From: DATFQE01 sp963738205 | Lineage (GTDB): Bacteria; Actinomycetota; Thermoleophilia; Gaiellales; Gaiellaceae | Reading direction: 5' to 3' | DNA: 64,000 nucleotides | Assembly: GCA_963738205.1 (NCBI GenBank) | Contig: CAVTVQ010000009.1 | Coordinates: forward strand, 62,001 to 126,000 | In this document: positions 15,821-23,009 of the stretch, piece after piece | How the letters are laid out: each line of letters begins with the position of its first letter | How positions within the stretch are numbered: the first letter of the stretch is position 1 | Made by a program: the position numbers and the translations under genes | The notes under the pieces: model-generated | What the model saw: only the letters and a program-made list of their open reading frames with translations | What the model was told of the DNA's origin: nothing | The model's database searches: none

Positions 15821-17137
15821 ATGAATCTCCAGCGGAGACTCCTCATCGCGGCGACCGGGATCACGGTTCTCGCCGCGGCGAGTGCTGCGATAGCGCTCGC
15901 GAGCCCCGGTTCCCGTGCTCACGCGCCGGAGCAGCGCCCGAATCAGGTGCTCGAGTGGAATCAGATCTTCGTCGAGACGCTGGTTGCGACGAATACCCCG
16001 AACTCGTCGAGTCAGCGTCTCGGAGCCATCATCCATACGGCGATCTTCGACGCCTACAACGGAATCGAGCGCCGCTACACGCCGCTTTTCGTTCGGAACG
16101 TCGACGAGAACGGACGGCGCCTCGTTCCTCGCGGAGCCTCACGCCGGGCAGCCGTCGTCGCTGCCGCATACACGTCGCTGGTCGGCCTGTTCCCCTCTAT
16201 GCAAGTACCGCTCAGTGAGAGGTACGCGGCCTCGATCGCTGCCCTCAGCGACAGCGGGGTCGGCGGACGATCGCTGGAGCGCGGCATCGCCTGGGGTACA
16301 GACGTCGCCCATGCGGTCCTCGCCTGGCGGGCGGCAGACGGCTTCAGCGCGAGCTACCCGGCCTTCACCGGAGGAACGGCTGTCGGCCAATGGCGCCCGA
16401 TTGCGCCCGCCGTCGCGATGAGCGCCCAAGGCTTGGCCTTCACCGAGCCGTTCGTGGTCCGAAGCAATGCGCAGTTCCGGCCGGCTCCGCCGCGGGCGCT
16501 CGCGAGCGCGACGTACGCGGAGGACGTCATTGCAGTCAAGGCGCTCGGCCGGCGGACGGGATCCACGCGGACGGACGGTCAGACCGAGCTCGCGCCTTTC
16601 TGGGAGGGAAACGCCAGCGTTCACTGGAATCAAGCGGCAAACCAGGCCGCGTTTGCCAACCACCTGTCGATGTCGAGGAGCAACCGGCTCCTCGCTGTCC
16701 TGAACGTCGCGATGGCCGACACGGCACTCACGATCTGGAGCGCGAAGCGGCACTTTGGCTCCGATCCGGCCATGGTGACCTGGCGTCCGCTGACGGCGAT
16801 CACGCTGGCAGAAACCGGAGCGGACCCCACTTGGCTCCCGCTCGTCACTACCCCGTCACATCCGGAGTACCCCGCCGGCCATCCGGCCCTGAACGGCGCT
16901 GCCGCGACGGTCCTGCTGAGTCACTTCGACGATGCCGAGACGTTCACGCTGACGACGTCAGGACTGGCCAGCAGGACGTACACCGGAATCTCGCAGGCAC
17001 GCGCCGACGGAAACAACGCCCGGGTCTGGGGCGGGATGCACTACCCGAGCACGGTTGCGGTGAGCGATGCTGTCGGCGAGGCGATCGCCGAGTACGTCGA
17101 TACGAGCTCGATGCAGCGGCGCCGGCACGAGCACTAG
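15821..17137 (+). CDS. Secreted vanadium haloperoxidase-like PAP2 protein
   Basis: 438-residue exported enzyme of the vanadium-dependent haloperoxidase/PAP2 superfamily, which either halogenates organics with H2O2 or acts as an acid phosphatase. A signal peptide occupies about residues 1-32. The anion-binding residues are recognisable: RP in TWRPLTAI, PAGHP in SHPEYPAGHPALNG (PSGH in many homologues), and the R-x4-H pattern in ARVWGGMHYPS carrying the catalytic His. The ATG is set by AAGGAG four bases before it. An open frame from 15794 would add nine residues without a ribosome site. It may be controlled by the LAL regulator upstream. Confidence 0.83.
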   Translation: MNLQRRLLIAATGITVLAAASAAIALASPGSRAHAPEQRPNQVLEWNQIFVETLVATNTPNSSSQRLGAIIHTAIFDAYNGIERRYTPLFVRNVDENGRRLVPRGASRRAAVVAAAYTSLVGLFPSMQVPLSERYAASIAALSDSGVGGRSLERGIAWGTDVAHAVLAWRAADGFSASYPAFTGGTAVGQWRPIAPAVAMSAQGLAFTEPFVVRSNAQFRPAPPRALASATYAEDVIAVKALGRRTGSTRTDGQTELAPFWEGNASVHWNQAANQAAFANHLSMSRSNRLLAVLNVAMADTALTIWSAKRHFGSDPAMVTWRPLTAITLAETGADPTWLPLVTTPSHPEYPAGHPALNGAAATVLLSHFDDAETFTLTTSGLASRTYTGISQARADGNNARVWGGMHYPSTVAVSDAVGEAIAEYVDTSSMQRRRHEH

Positions 17138-17162
17138 CCAACGACGGCGTAGACGCAGTTCG

Positions 17163-17188
17163 CCGGGCCGGGCTTCGCCCCGGCCCGG
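17163..17188 (+). terminator. Perfect GC hairpin downstream of the haloperoxidase-like gene
   Basis: CCGGGCCGGG, loop CTTCGC, CCCGGCCCGG: a perfect 10-bp stem 25 bp after the stop codon. It lacks a T-tract, as is common in high-GC actinobacteria, so it could be a terminator or an mRNA 3'-end stabiliser. Confidence 0.55.
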
Positions 17189-17213
17189 TGCCACTTCACC
17201 GGATGGAGTTCGC

Positions 17214-17468
17214 ATGCCGCGGTACGTCGTCGAGGCGTATGTCCCCCGATCCCAGGCGCAGGACATTCGGGCCGCAGGACGGGGTGCTCGCGCGGCCGCC
17301 GAGGAGCTCGCCCGCGAAGGCACGCCCGTCCGCTACGTGCGGATGCTCTTCCTCCCCGGGGACGAGATGTGCTTCCACATCTTCGAGGCGGCGTCCCAGG
17401 AGGCTGTCGGCGAGGCCTGCCGTCGCGCGGGGATCAGCTCGGGACGGATCGTCTCGGCGGTGGAGTAA
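17214..17468 (+). CDS. DUF4242 (nickel-binding SCO4226-like) small protein
   Basis: 84-residue ferredoxin-like alpha/beta protein. PRYVVEAYVPRSQAQ, then helix RAAAEELAREGTPVRYVRMLFLPGDEMCFHIFEA and QEAVGEACRRAGISSGRIVSAVE match the DUF4242 pattern. One actinobacterial member (SCO4226) is known to bind nickel, and the M-C-F-H stretch could be a metal site here. ATG 17214 has GGAG six bases upstream. It is convergent with the TPR gene, with only 4 bp between the stops. Confidence 0.75.
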   Translation: MPRYVVEAYVPRSQAQDIRAAGRGARAAAEELAREGTPVRYVRMLFLPGDEMCFHIFEAASQEAVGEACRRAGISSGRIVSAVE

Positions 17469-17472
17469 AGGA

Positions 17473-17931
17473 TCATGCGGTCGGCGATCGGAGCAGCTCT
17501 CGCGACCACGGAGCGGTTGGGCCGTCGAGAAGCGCGAGCTTGCGAACAACGTCCGCTTGGCGCTCGGGTGCGTCCTCACAGAGCGCGAGGTAGTAGAACG
17601 CTTCCGGATTGCCAGGCTCGACGTCCACATAGCGCTGTAGGAGCAGACGCGCGCCCGCTCGGTCGCCCCGGTGGTAGCTCAACACCCCCTCGCGCAGGAT
17701 CGACGCCGGCAGCCCCGGAGCGAGCGATCGGGCCCGTTGGTACTCCTCGCGTGCGCGCGCCGCGTCGTTCAGTCCCTCGAATGCCTGTCCGGAGAGGACG
17801 AGCTTGTGGGCCTCCTCCTCCGAGCTCCGCGCCGGGACGTCATCGAGGAGCTCGAGCACCAAGCGGTGCCGGCCCTCGGCGAGCGCCACTTTGATCGCGA
17901 GCAGCCGGTATTCGTCACCCGCGGCCGTCAT
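17473..17931 (-). CDS. TPR-repeat protein
   Basis: 152-residue protein made of about three to four tetratricopeptide repeats (RLLAIKVALAEGRHRLVLELLDDV; AHKLVLSGQAFEGLNDAARAREEYQRARSLAPG; REGVLSYHRGDRAGARLLLQRYVDVEPGNPEAFYYLALCED). It is a protein-binding scaffold without enzyme motifs. Its ATG overlaps the stop of the upstream gene (ATGA), so the two are coupled, and it may serve as chaperone or neutraliser for that protein. Base composition returns to the usual high GC here, unlike its partner. Confidence 0.7.
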   Translation of the reverse strand: MTAAGDEYRLLAIKVALAEGRHRLVLELLDDVPARSSEEEAHKLVLSGQAFEGLNDAARAREEYQRARSLAPGLPASILREGVLSYHRGDRAGARLLLQRYVDVEPGNPEAFYYLALCEDAPERQADVVRKLALLDGPTAPWSRELLRSPTA

Positions 17932-18770
17932 AGGTTGAGCGGCGTTCCCGTGACGCGCGAGAGATTGGGCTTCGTTCCGACGGTGACGTGTACGACCCCC
18001 TTTTCGTCCACCAGGAACGCGAACTGCAGAATGTTGTCGTAGTCGTCCGAATATTGATTTGCGCTCTTCTCGATGCCCGAAGGGTCGTAGCCGGCCGGGG
18101 CCCCGCCGATGGGCGTAAGGATGTTCCGTATCGGGCTGCCGGGCTTCATTTTCGGCCCGCTGTACTCGTACGTGTGATAGATGACCGCGGCGCCCGGCAC
18201 CTTCAGCACTTCTTCGAGAATCGGGGTGGCAAGCTTTTCCGTCTCCTGCATTGCCTTGGTGTACGCGCCGATGTTCTGCTTGGTTACCGGGTCGAAGGAC
18301 TTCCTGCCGAGCGCCTTTCCCTGTAGCTCGTCTGCTTTCGTCTCGAACTCGGAGAGTTTCTTGCCGAGCTCCGCGGTCTTCTTGCCTCTCGGAACGAGAA
18401 GGTGGCCGTGGTAGAAGTCGTCGACGTTGATACCCGCCGTCCGGGCCGGGTTCGTGGACGTGAGGGCGAAGATCAACGTCTTGCACAGGTTCTCCTGAAG
18501 CGGCCTGGGGAACCAGGCGCTATCTGCTTCGAAGCGGAGGTTCTGCTTCTGTTTGAGCAGGGCGGTGTAGTCGGCAGGAGTGAAGTCCCAGTCGTCTCTC
18601 TGAAGCAGCGGCCCGCGCGATCTGAACAGCGCACGCACGACCGCCTGATTTCCCGCCATCCGCTGGAGACGCAGTAACGAGTGAGTCGTATCGTGCCGAG
18701 CCGGCGCGCTCACGACCGAAGGGCCGCGGTGCTTCGCTGCAGTCTTGCGCTCGAAGGCGCGACTCCCCAT
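17928..18770 (-). CDS. Protein with eCIS-cargo-like N-terminal motif, C-terminus unknown
   Basis: 280-residue protein. The N-terminus is Lys/Arg/Ser-rich and disordered-looking and contains LLRLQRMAGNQAVVRAL at residues 32-48. The pattern LxxLQRxAGNxAVxxLL recurs at the N-termini of proteins linked to extracellular contractile injection systems, often with DUF4157. The rest (from about residue 58) is a mixed alpha/beta domain with lysine-rich helices (KKTAELGKKLSEFETKADEL) and a C-terminal beta part (AFLVDEKGVVHVTVGTKPNL). I do not recognise it; a toxin or enzymatic domain is possible. Base composition is visibly lower in GC than flanking genes, suggesting acquisition. It starts at ATG 18770 and overlaps the TPR gene by ATGA. 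No injection-system structural genes are in the window. Confidence 0.6.
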   Translation of the reverse strand: MGSRAFERKTAAKHRGPSVVSAPARHDTTHSLLRLQRMAGNQAVVRALFRSRGPLLQRDDWDFTPADYTALLKQKQNLRFEADSAWFPRPLQENLCKTLIFALTSTNPARTAGINVDDFYHGHLLVPRGKKTAELGKKLSEFETKADELQGKALGRKSFDPVTKQNIGAYTKAMQETEKLATPILEEVLKVPGAAVIYHTYEYSGPKMKPGSPIRNILTPIGGAPAGYDPSGIEKSANQYSDDYDNILQFAFLVDEKGVVHVTVGTKPNLSRVTGTPLNL

Positions 18771-18844
18771 GTCTCACCCCTCCCCCCGCGAGTCGCCTGG
18801 CCCGATGGTCTCACACGCTCAACTCGAAAGGAAGCGGCCTGACT

Positions 18845-19075
18845 GTGCGATTATCCCGGCCGAACGTGGGCGAGGTCACGGTAGGCACCTTTGGGACGCG
18901 GGACGAGGCGGAGATCGTCCAGGGTCTCCTCGCGACAGCAGGGATCGATTCATCGATCAAAGCCGACGATGCGGGCGGCGAGTTTCCGTTCGTGCTTTCC
19001 GGCGGGGCGCAGGTTCTGGTCGACGAGAGCGATGCCGCCGCGGCTTCGGAAATCCTCGCTCGAGCCGACCCTTAG
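18845..19075 (+). CDS. DUF2007 (putative signal-transducing) protein
   Basis: 76-residue ferredoxin-fold protein of the DUF2007 family: VTVGTFGTRDEAEIVQGLLATAGIDSSIKADD, then PFVLSGGAQVLVDESDAAAASEILARA. Members are short, sometimes fused to sensors, and of unproven function. The GTG at 18845 is preceded by AAGGAAG about 11 bases upstream. The 3' end overlaps the convergent NUDIX fusion gene by 4 bases. Confidence 0.75.
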   Translation: MRLSRPNVGEVTVGTFGTRDEAEIVQGLLATAGIDSSIKADDAGGEFPFVLSGGAQVLVDESDAAAASEILARADP

Positions 19076-20274
19076 CGGCGCGGGTCGGATTCGGCGGACG
19101 CGGCGAGCAGGATCGAAAGCGCCGTCTGGCCCTCGGCCAAAGCGCCGCGGCGTGCTCGCTCGACCGCCTCTGCCCACGGCAGAAGGACGACGCTCATCGC
19201 TTCCTCCGCGTCGGGCGACGGCGTCTCAAGGACGACGCCGGTGGCGAGGAAGGCGTCGGAGCGGAGGCCGATGTGCGCGCTCGAGGAGTAGAAGCTCGAC
19301 AGGTGTCGCCACTCCCGTCCTCGACCGCCGACTTCTTCGGCGAGCTCGCGCCGCGCGGCGTCGAGTGGCGTCTCGCCCGGGGCGACCGAGCCCGCGGGAA
19401 CCTCGAGCGTCCAGTCGCGGACGGGATGGCGGTACTGGCGGACGAAGGCGATCTCGCCGCTGTCCGTTACAGGGACGACGAAAACCGCGCGCGGCACGTC
19501 GAGGTAGGTGTAGCCGGCCGTCCGGCCGTCGCCGTTCGCGAGCCGGTCGGCGAGCACCGAGCGCCACGGCGAGGAAGTCAGAAGCTCGCTCGAGAGGAGC
19601 GTCGGCGCCTCGTCGGCGACGATGGTGCCCGCCGCTTCGAGGTCTCGCAGGGCTGCGCGCGTGCGCGGAGCGGGTAGCTCGTCTGCGGACGAGAGGAGCG
19701 CAGCGAGGTCGACCGCCGTGTCGACGTCCCGCCACGGCTCCACGGTGGCGAGGGTCAAGTCGGCCTCGACGCAGCGGCGGCGCGTGGTGTCGTAGGCCGC
19801 CGTCGTTGAGAAGGGAATGTCTTCGAACGGGGCGTCGTGCGGCTCACTCATGGCGACGAGCCAGTAGCCGCCGTCGCGTGCCGGACCGAGCACGACGTCG
19901 GCGCCGTTCCGGAGCGCTGCGAAAGCGTCGCCGAGCGAGCCGGGTGGGAGGCCGGGAACATCCGAGGAGACGATCGCGACGGGACCACGCTGGAGGTGCC
20001 GCCGCATCCCGAGCCGGAGGGCATCCGCCAGCCCTCGGCCCTCCTGCGCGACGAGTCGCGTTCCGGGGCCGATTGCCTCACGCAGCGCCGCGTCCTCCTC
20101 CCGCGCGCAGAGCACGGCCGGCTCGAAGCCCTCGGCGCGGCACGAGTCGAGCGTGTCGAGCAGCAGCGCGCGCTGCAGGTCGGCCGCCTGCTCGGCCGCG
20201 AGCGGCGGCACGAGGCGCGTTTTCGCTCGGCCGGGGAGCGGCGCCTTCGCGACGACGAGGACCGTGACGTTCAT
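19072..20274 (-). CDS. Fusion: CofC-like (TIGR04282-type) glycosyltransferase plus NUDIX hydrolase
   Basis: 400-residue bifunctional protein. The N-terminal half (~1-200) is a nucleotidyltransferase-fold protein of the TIGR04282 type: VLVVAKAPLPGRAKTRLVPPL at the start, SSDVPGLPPGSLGDAF and DGGYWLVAM further on. NCBI names this family an arsenosugar-biosynthesis glycosyltransferase. The C-terminal half (~205-400) is an ADP-sugar pyrophosphatase-like NUDIX domain with a complete box GSVAPGETPLDAARRELAEE-VG and upstream TYLDVPRAVFVVPVTDSGEIAFVRQYR. I know the two domains as separate proteins; the fusion is unusual and hints that a nucleotide-sugar is made or trimmed here. It is the last gene of a five-gene minus-strand operon. 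Confidence 0.85.
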   Translation of the reverse strand: MNVTVLVVAKAPLPGRAKTRLVPPLAAEQAADLQRALLLDTLDSCRAEGFEPAVLCAREEDAALREAIGPGTRLVAQEGRGLADALRLGMRRHLQRGPVAIVSSDVPGLPPGSLGDAFAALRNGADVVLGPARDGGYWLVAMSEPHDAPFEDIPFSTTAAYDTTRRRCVEADLTLATVEPWRDVDTAVDLAALLSSADELPAPRTRAALRDLEAAGTIVADEAPTLLSSELLTSSPWRSVLADRLANGDGRTAGYTYLDVPRAVFVVPVTDSGEIAFVRQYRHPVRDWTLEVPAGSVAPGETPLDAARRELAEEVGGRGREWRHLSSFYSSSAHIGLRSDAFLATGVVLETPSPDAEEAMSVVLLPWAEAVERARRGALAEGQTALSILLAASAESDPRR

Positions 20275-20308
20275 GCACGCTCCCCGACCGGGGAGCCCGG
20301 AGTCACGC

Positions 20309-21142
20309 TCACCTGATGCTTCGGACGACGTCGTCGCCGACCGGCTGCTCCCGAACGACCGAGAGGAAGCGGCGCGCCGGTGCCTCGAGGGGGGCGATTT
20401 GCCGGCTGACGAGCAGGTCGAGGTCGGTGCGGCCGTGGAGGACGGTCGGCGCGAAGGGGTGGAGGAAGGCCCCGTCGGCGCTCAGTGTCAACTCGGGGAG
20501 CACATCCGTCGGGCCTAGTTCGACGCCCAGCCCAGTTGTGACCGCGCGCCCGCGCCGAACGACCGAGCGGACGACGTGATCCTCGTCGGGGATCCCGAGC
20601 CGGCGGTGAAGCACGCAGACTCGCTCGAGCTCTGCGGCACCCTGGTCGGCGACGGTCGTCGCGATCCGTACGTGGAGCCCCCGCGCGAGCAGACGCGGGA
20701 CCGCGTCGAGCACCTTGGCGAAGTTCTCGGGCCCGCGCAGCTCGTCATTCCGCGCAGGCTCGTCCGAGTCGAGCGAGACCTGGAAGGCGACGTCGAGCTC
20801 GGAAAGCGGCTCGAGCCGGGCGAGCAGCCGCTCGGTGAAGAGCGTCCCGTTCGTGAGCGCGACGACGGGCAGGATCTCTGCAACGCGGCGGAGCGTCTCG
20901 GCGAAGTCCGGAAGCACGAAGACCTCGCCGCCTGTGATACCGACGCAGGTGAAGCCAAGCTCCTTCGCCTCGCGCGTTGCGCGGACCATCGCCTCGGCAT
21001 CCAGGGTGCGCCGATTCGCAATTCGCGGCGACGACTCCGTGAGGCAGTAGACGCAGGCGAGGTTGCAGTGGTACGTCGCGTAGAGCCAGAGCCGGTCACC
21101 CATCCGGCCCTCGGACACGGCCTCGCGAATCGCGTCCCTCAT
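20309..21142 (-). CDS. Radical SAM protein
   Basis: 277-residue radical S-adenosylmethionine enzyme. CNLACVYC in LYATYHCNLACVYCLTES gives the CxxxCxxC ligands of the 4Fe-4S cluster, and GITGGE is the SAM-binding GGE motif. VVALTNGTLF and FQVSLDSDEPARNDELRG fit the beta strands of the barrel. The C-terminal ~60 residues recall the tail of MoaA/PqqE-like proteins but lack extra Cys, so no auxiliary cluster is expected. It differs from ArsS, which has CNQACxHCHV-type sequence. ATG 21142 overlaps the stop of the upstream AhpD-like gene (ATGA), fixing the start. Its substrate is unknown. The operon suggests a nucleoside- or sugar-linked product. Confidence 0.87.
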   Translation of the reverse strand: MRDAIREAVSEGRMGDRLWLYATYHCNLACVYCLTESSPRIANRRTLDAEAMVRATREAKELGFTCVGITGGEVFVLPDFAETLRRVAEILPVVALTNGTLFTERLLARLEPLSELDVAFQVSLDSDEPARNDELRGPENFAKVLDAVPRLLARGLHVRIATTVADQGAAELERVCVLHRRLGIPDEDHVVRSVVRRGRAVTTGLGVELGPTDVLPELTLSADGAFLHPFAPTVLHGRTDLDLLVSRQIAPLEAPARRFLSVVREQPVGDDVVRSIR

Positions 21143-21654
21143 GAGGGAGGCGGGATCTCGAACGCGATGCAATAGCTGTTCAGCATCCCAATCGCGCCGG
21201 CAAGGATCGTCAGCTCGACGAGCTCGTCCTCCCGCATCCACTCGAGCACGCGCGCGATGAGCCCGTCGTCGACGGCCGCCGGCTCGGTCGTCACCCGGTC
21301 GACCCAGTGCACGATCGCCTGCTCGCGCTCCGGCAGCTCGTCGAGCGGCGCCTCGGCGCAGGCCGCCGCGACCTGCTCGGCCGGGACGCCGGCATCGAGC
21401 GCGACCGGTCGGTGCGCGGCGAGACAGTAGTGGCAGCCGTTCAGCTGCGAGACGCGGACGATGACGAGCTCCTTCGTCGCCAGGTCGAGCGAGCTCTCAC
21501 CCATCACCTGCCCGAGGAACGGCATCAGCGTCTCGAGCAGATCGGGCGCGTTTGCGAGCGAGCGGGTGAGGGCGGAGGCGCTGCCGTCCTCGCGGTACCA
21601 CGCGCGCGCCGTCAGCGGGGCCTCATCGAGGCCGAGGAGTGGAAGCCTGCTCAG
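21139..21654 (-). CDS. AhpD/carboxymuconolactone decarboxylase family protein, CTG start likely
   Basis: Helical protein of the AhpD-like superfamily with the peroxidatic pair and proton relay in LNGCHYCLAAHRPVAL (CxxCxxxH). Family members act as thiol peroxidases or reductases, and related proteins accompany radical-SAM/arsenosugar loci. The frame is open far upstream but has no ATG, GTG or TTG at a sensible place. CTG at 21654 with GGAGGA four bases before it would give SRLPLLGLDEAPLTARAW, where the family normally begins (171 aa). I take that start as most likely, but it is uncertain. Its 3' end overlaps the radical SAM gene (ATGA). Confidence 0.78.
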   Translation of the reverse strand: MSRLPLLGLDEAPLTARAWYREDGSASALTRSLANAPDLLETLMPFLGQVMGESSLDLATKELVIVRVSQLNGCHYCLAAHRPVALDAGVPAEQVAAACAEAPLDELPEREQAIVHWVDRVTTEPAAVDDGLIARVLEWMREDELVELTILAGAIGMLNSYCIAFEIPPPS

Positions 21655-21731
21655 TAACTCCTCCGTGATCTTCGTGTCCGTCTCGGTCGTCTCGGTGCCC
21701 CACCCTAACTTGCCGCCGCCCTCCCGCGGTC

Positions 21732-22397
21732 TCAGCGTGCAGGTCGGTAGGCGCGTGCCAGCACGTGGGCGGGCACGCCGAGGCGGTAGAGCACCTTGAT
21801 CGCCGCCACGCGGAGCGTCGTCCTCAGCTCTCCCTCGCTGCGTTGGCGTCGGGCCGACGAGCGCACCTGCAGCGACACGATCGTGAACGGTCCGGCGCGA
21901 CGCAGGCGCTTGACGAGGTCGTAGTCCTCCATGATCGGGAGCGGCCGGTAGCCGCCGACCCGGTCGAACGCCGCCCGCGAGACAAAGAGCGCCTGGTCGC
22001 CGTAGGCGCGGCGCACGACCTGCGCATAGCGGGCGGAGAGGTGCCACCACACACGAGCGCGGGCGTCGAAACCGAGCCTGAACGCGCCCGCGTCGGCCTT
22101 CGCAAGCGCGTCACGGATCGCAGCGCCTGCACCGGTCGGGAGGAGTGTGTCGGCATGGAGAAAGAGCAGCGCGTCGCACTCCGCGAGCTCCGCCCCGGCG
22201 TTCATGGCCTCCGCGCGGCTCCCGGCCGCCTCGATCACACGGGCCCCGGCCGCCCGTGCGGCCGCGAGTGTGCCGTCCGCGCTGCCGCCGTCGGCGACGA
22301 TCACGTCGCAGTCCCCCAGCACTGCACGGGCCGCGCCGATGGCCGGCCCGATCGTGTCCGCCTCGTGAAGCGTCGGGATGACGACCGAGATCCTCAT
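21732..22397 (-). CDS. Family 2 glycosyltransferase, TIGR04283 type
   Basis: 221-residue GT-A glycosyltransferase. ISVVIPTLHEADTIGPAI, DVIVADGGSADGT and LLFLHADTLLP (the DxD-like metal site is HAD) are hallmarks of the TIGR04283 family, annotated at NCBI as an arsenosugar-biosynthesis glycosyltransferase. YGDQALFVSRAAFDRVGGY and IMEDYDLVKRLRRAG complete the acceptor side. ATG 22397 overlaps the DoxX-like stop (ATGA). With the CofC-like partner in the same operon it probably builds or attaches a sugar in the same pathway. Confidence 0.87.
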   Translation of the reverse strand: MRISVVIPTLHEADTIGPAIGAARAVLGDCDVIVADGGSADGTLAAARAAGARVIEAAGSRAEAMNAGAELAECDALLFLHADTLLPTGAGAAIRDALAKADAGAFRLGFDARARVWWHLSARYAQVVRRAYGDQALFVSRAAFDRVGGYRPLPIMEDYDLVKRLRRAGPFTIVSLQVRSSARRQRSEGELRTTLRVAAIKVLYRLGVPAHVLARAYRPAR

Positions 22398-22891
22398 CGG
22401 CCTCGCCGCCGGGACAGCCACGCGTCCACGCTCAGGCGCCTCGCGGCGGGCGTCAGGATGAGCACGAGGTTGATCGCGATGAACATCGCGTACGTCCAGA
22501 ACCATTCGTGTGGTGCACGCACGACGAGAAGTGTGATGATCGTGGCCTCGACGGTCCCTACGAACGCACCGACACGTGTGAAGAGACCGAGCGTGAGCAG
22601 GACGCCGGCGGTGAGCTCGACGAGGAAGACGAGCCACCCGAAGAGCGTGAAGTGCGGGATCACGACGTCCTCCACGAGCGAACGGAGGAACGGGAGAACG
22701 GCGTGCTCCTCGGCCCGTCGGAAGTTGTAGAGCAGCCCCTCGGGGTCGTTGCGGCCGAAATCCGGCGGCAGCTTCCAGGACAGGTTCGCAAGCCAGAGAA
22801 CGCCCATGAAGATGCGCAGCCCGGCCAGCGCCCAGACGGCCTCGGCCTCGCCCGGCGAGCTCCGCGCGATGTGACCGACGCGCTGGATCAG
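22394..22891 (-). CDS. DoxX/DoxD-like integral membrane protein, start uncertain
   Basis: Four-helix membrane protein of the DoxX-like superfamily: GLRIFMGVLWLANLSWKLPP, FTLFGWLVFLVELTAGVLLTLGLFTRVG, FVGTVEATIITLLVV and FWTYAMFIAINLVLIL. Relatives are subunits of quinone-linked oxidases or are unassigned. The frame continues upstream into the divergent MTA phosphorylase gene without a usable ATG or GTG. CTG at 22891 with GGAAGG eight bases upstream would give a 165-residue protein of normal size and is my best guess. It is the first clear gene of the operon, coupled to the glycosyltransferase by ATGA. Confidence 0.7.
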   Translation of the reverse strand: MIQRVGHIARSSPGEAEAVWALAGLRIFMGVLWLANLSWKLPPDFGRNDPEGLLYNFRRAEEHAVLPFLRSLVEDVVIPHFTLFGWLVFLVELTAGVLLTLGLFTRVGAFVGTVEATIITLLVVRAPHEWFWTYAMFIAINLVLILTPAARRLSVDAWLSRRRGR

Positions 22892-23009
22892 GGGAGCTGC
22901 CTTCCGGTCAGCGTCCCGACAAGGTCGACGAGGACGTCCGTCGTCGGCGCCATCACTACCGTGAGATCGTAGATCCTGTGCAACGGCGTAATCGCGACGG
23001 CGTGAGATC

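Noticed and set aside
20309..21142. Calling the radical SAM protein ArsS
   Set aside because: It has CNLACVYC rather than the ArsS-type CxxxCxHC and lacks the C-terminal extension of that family, although the neighbours are of the arsenosugar type.
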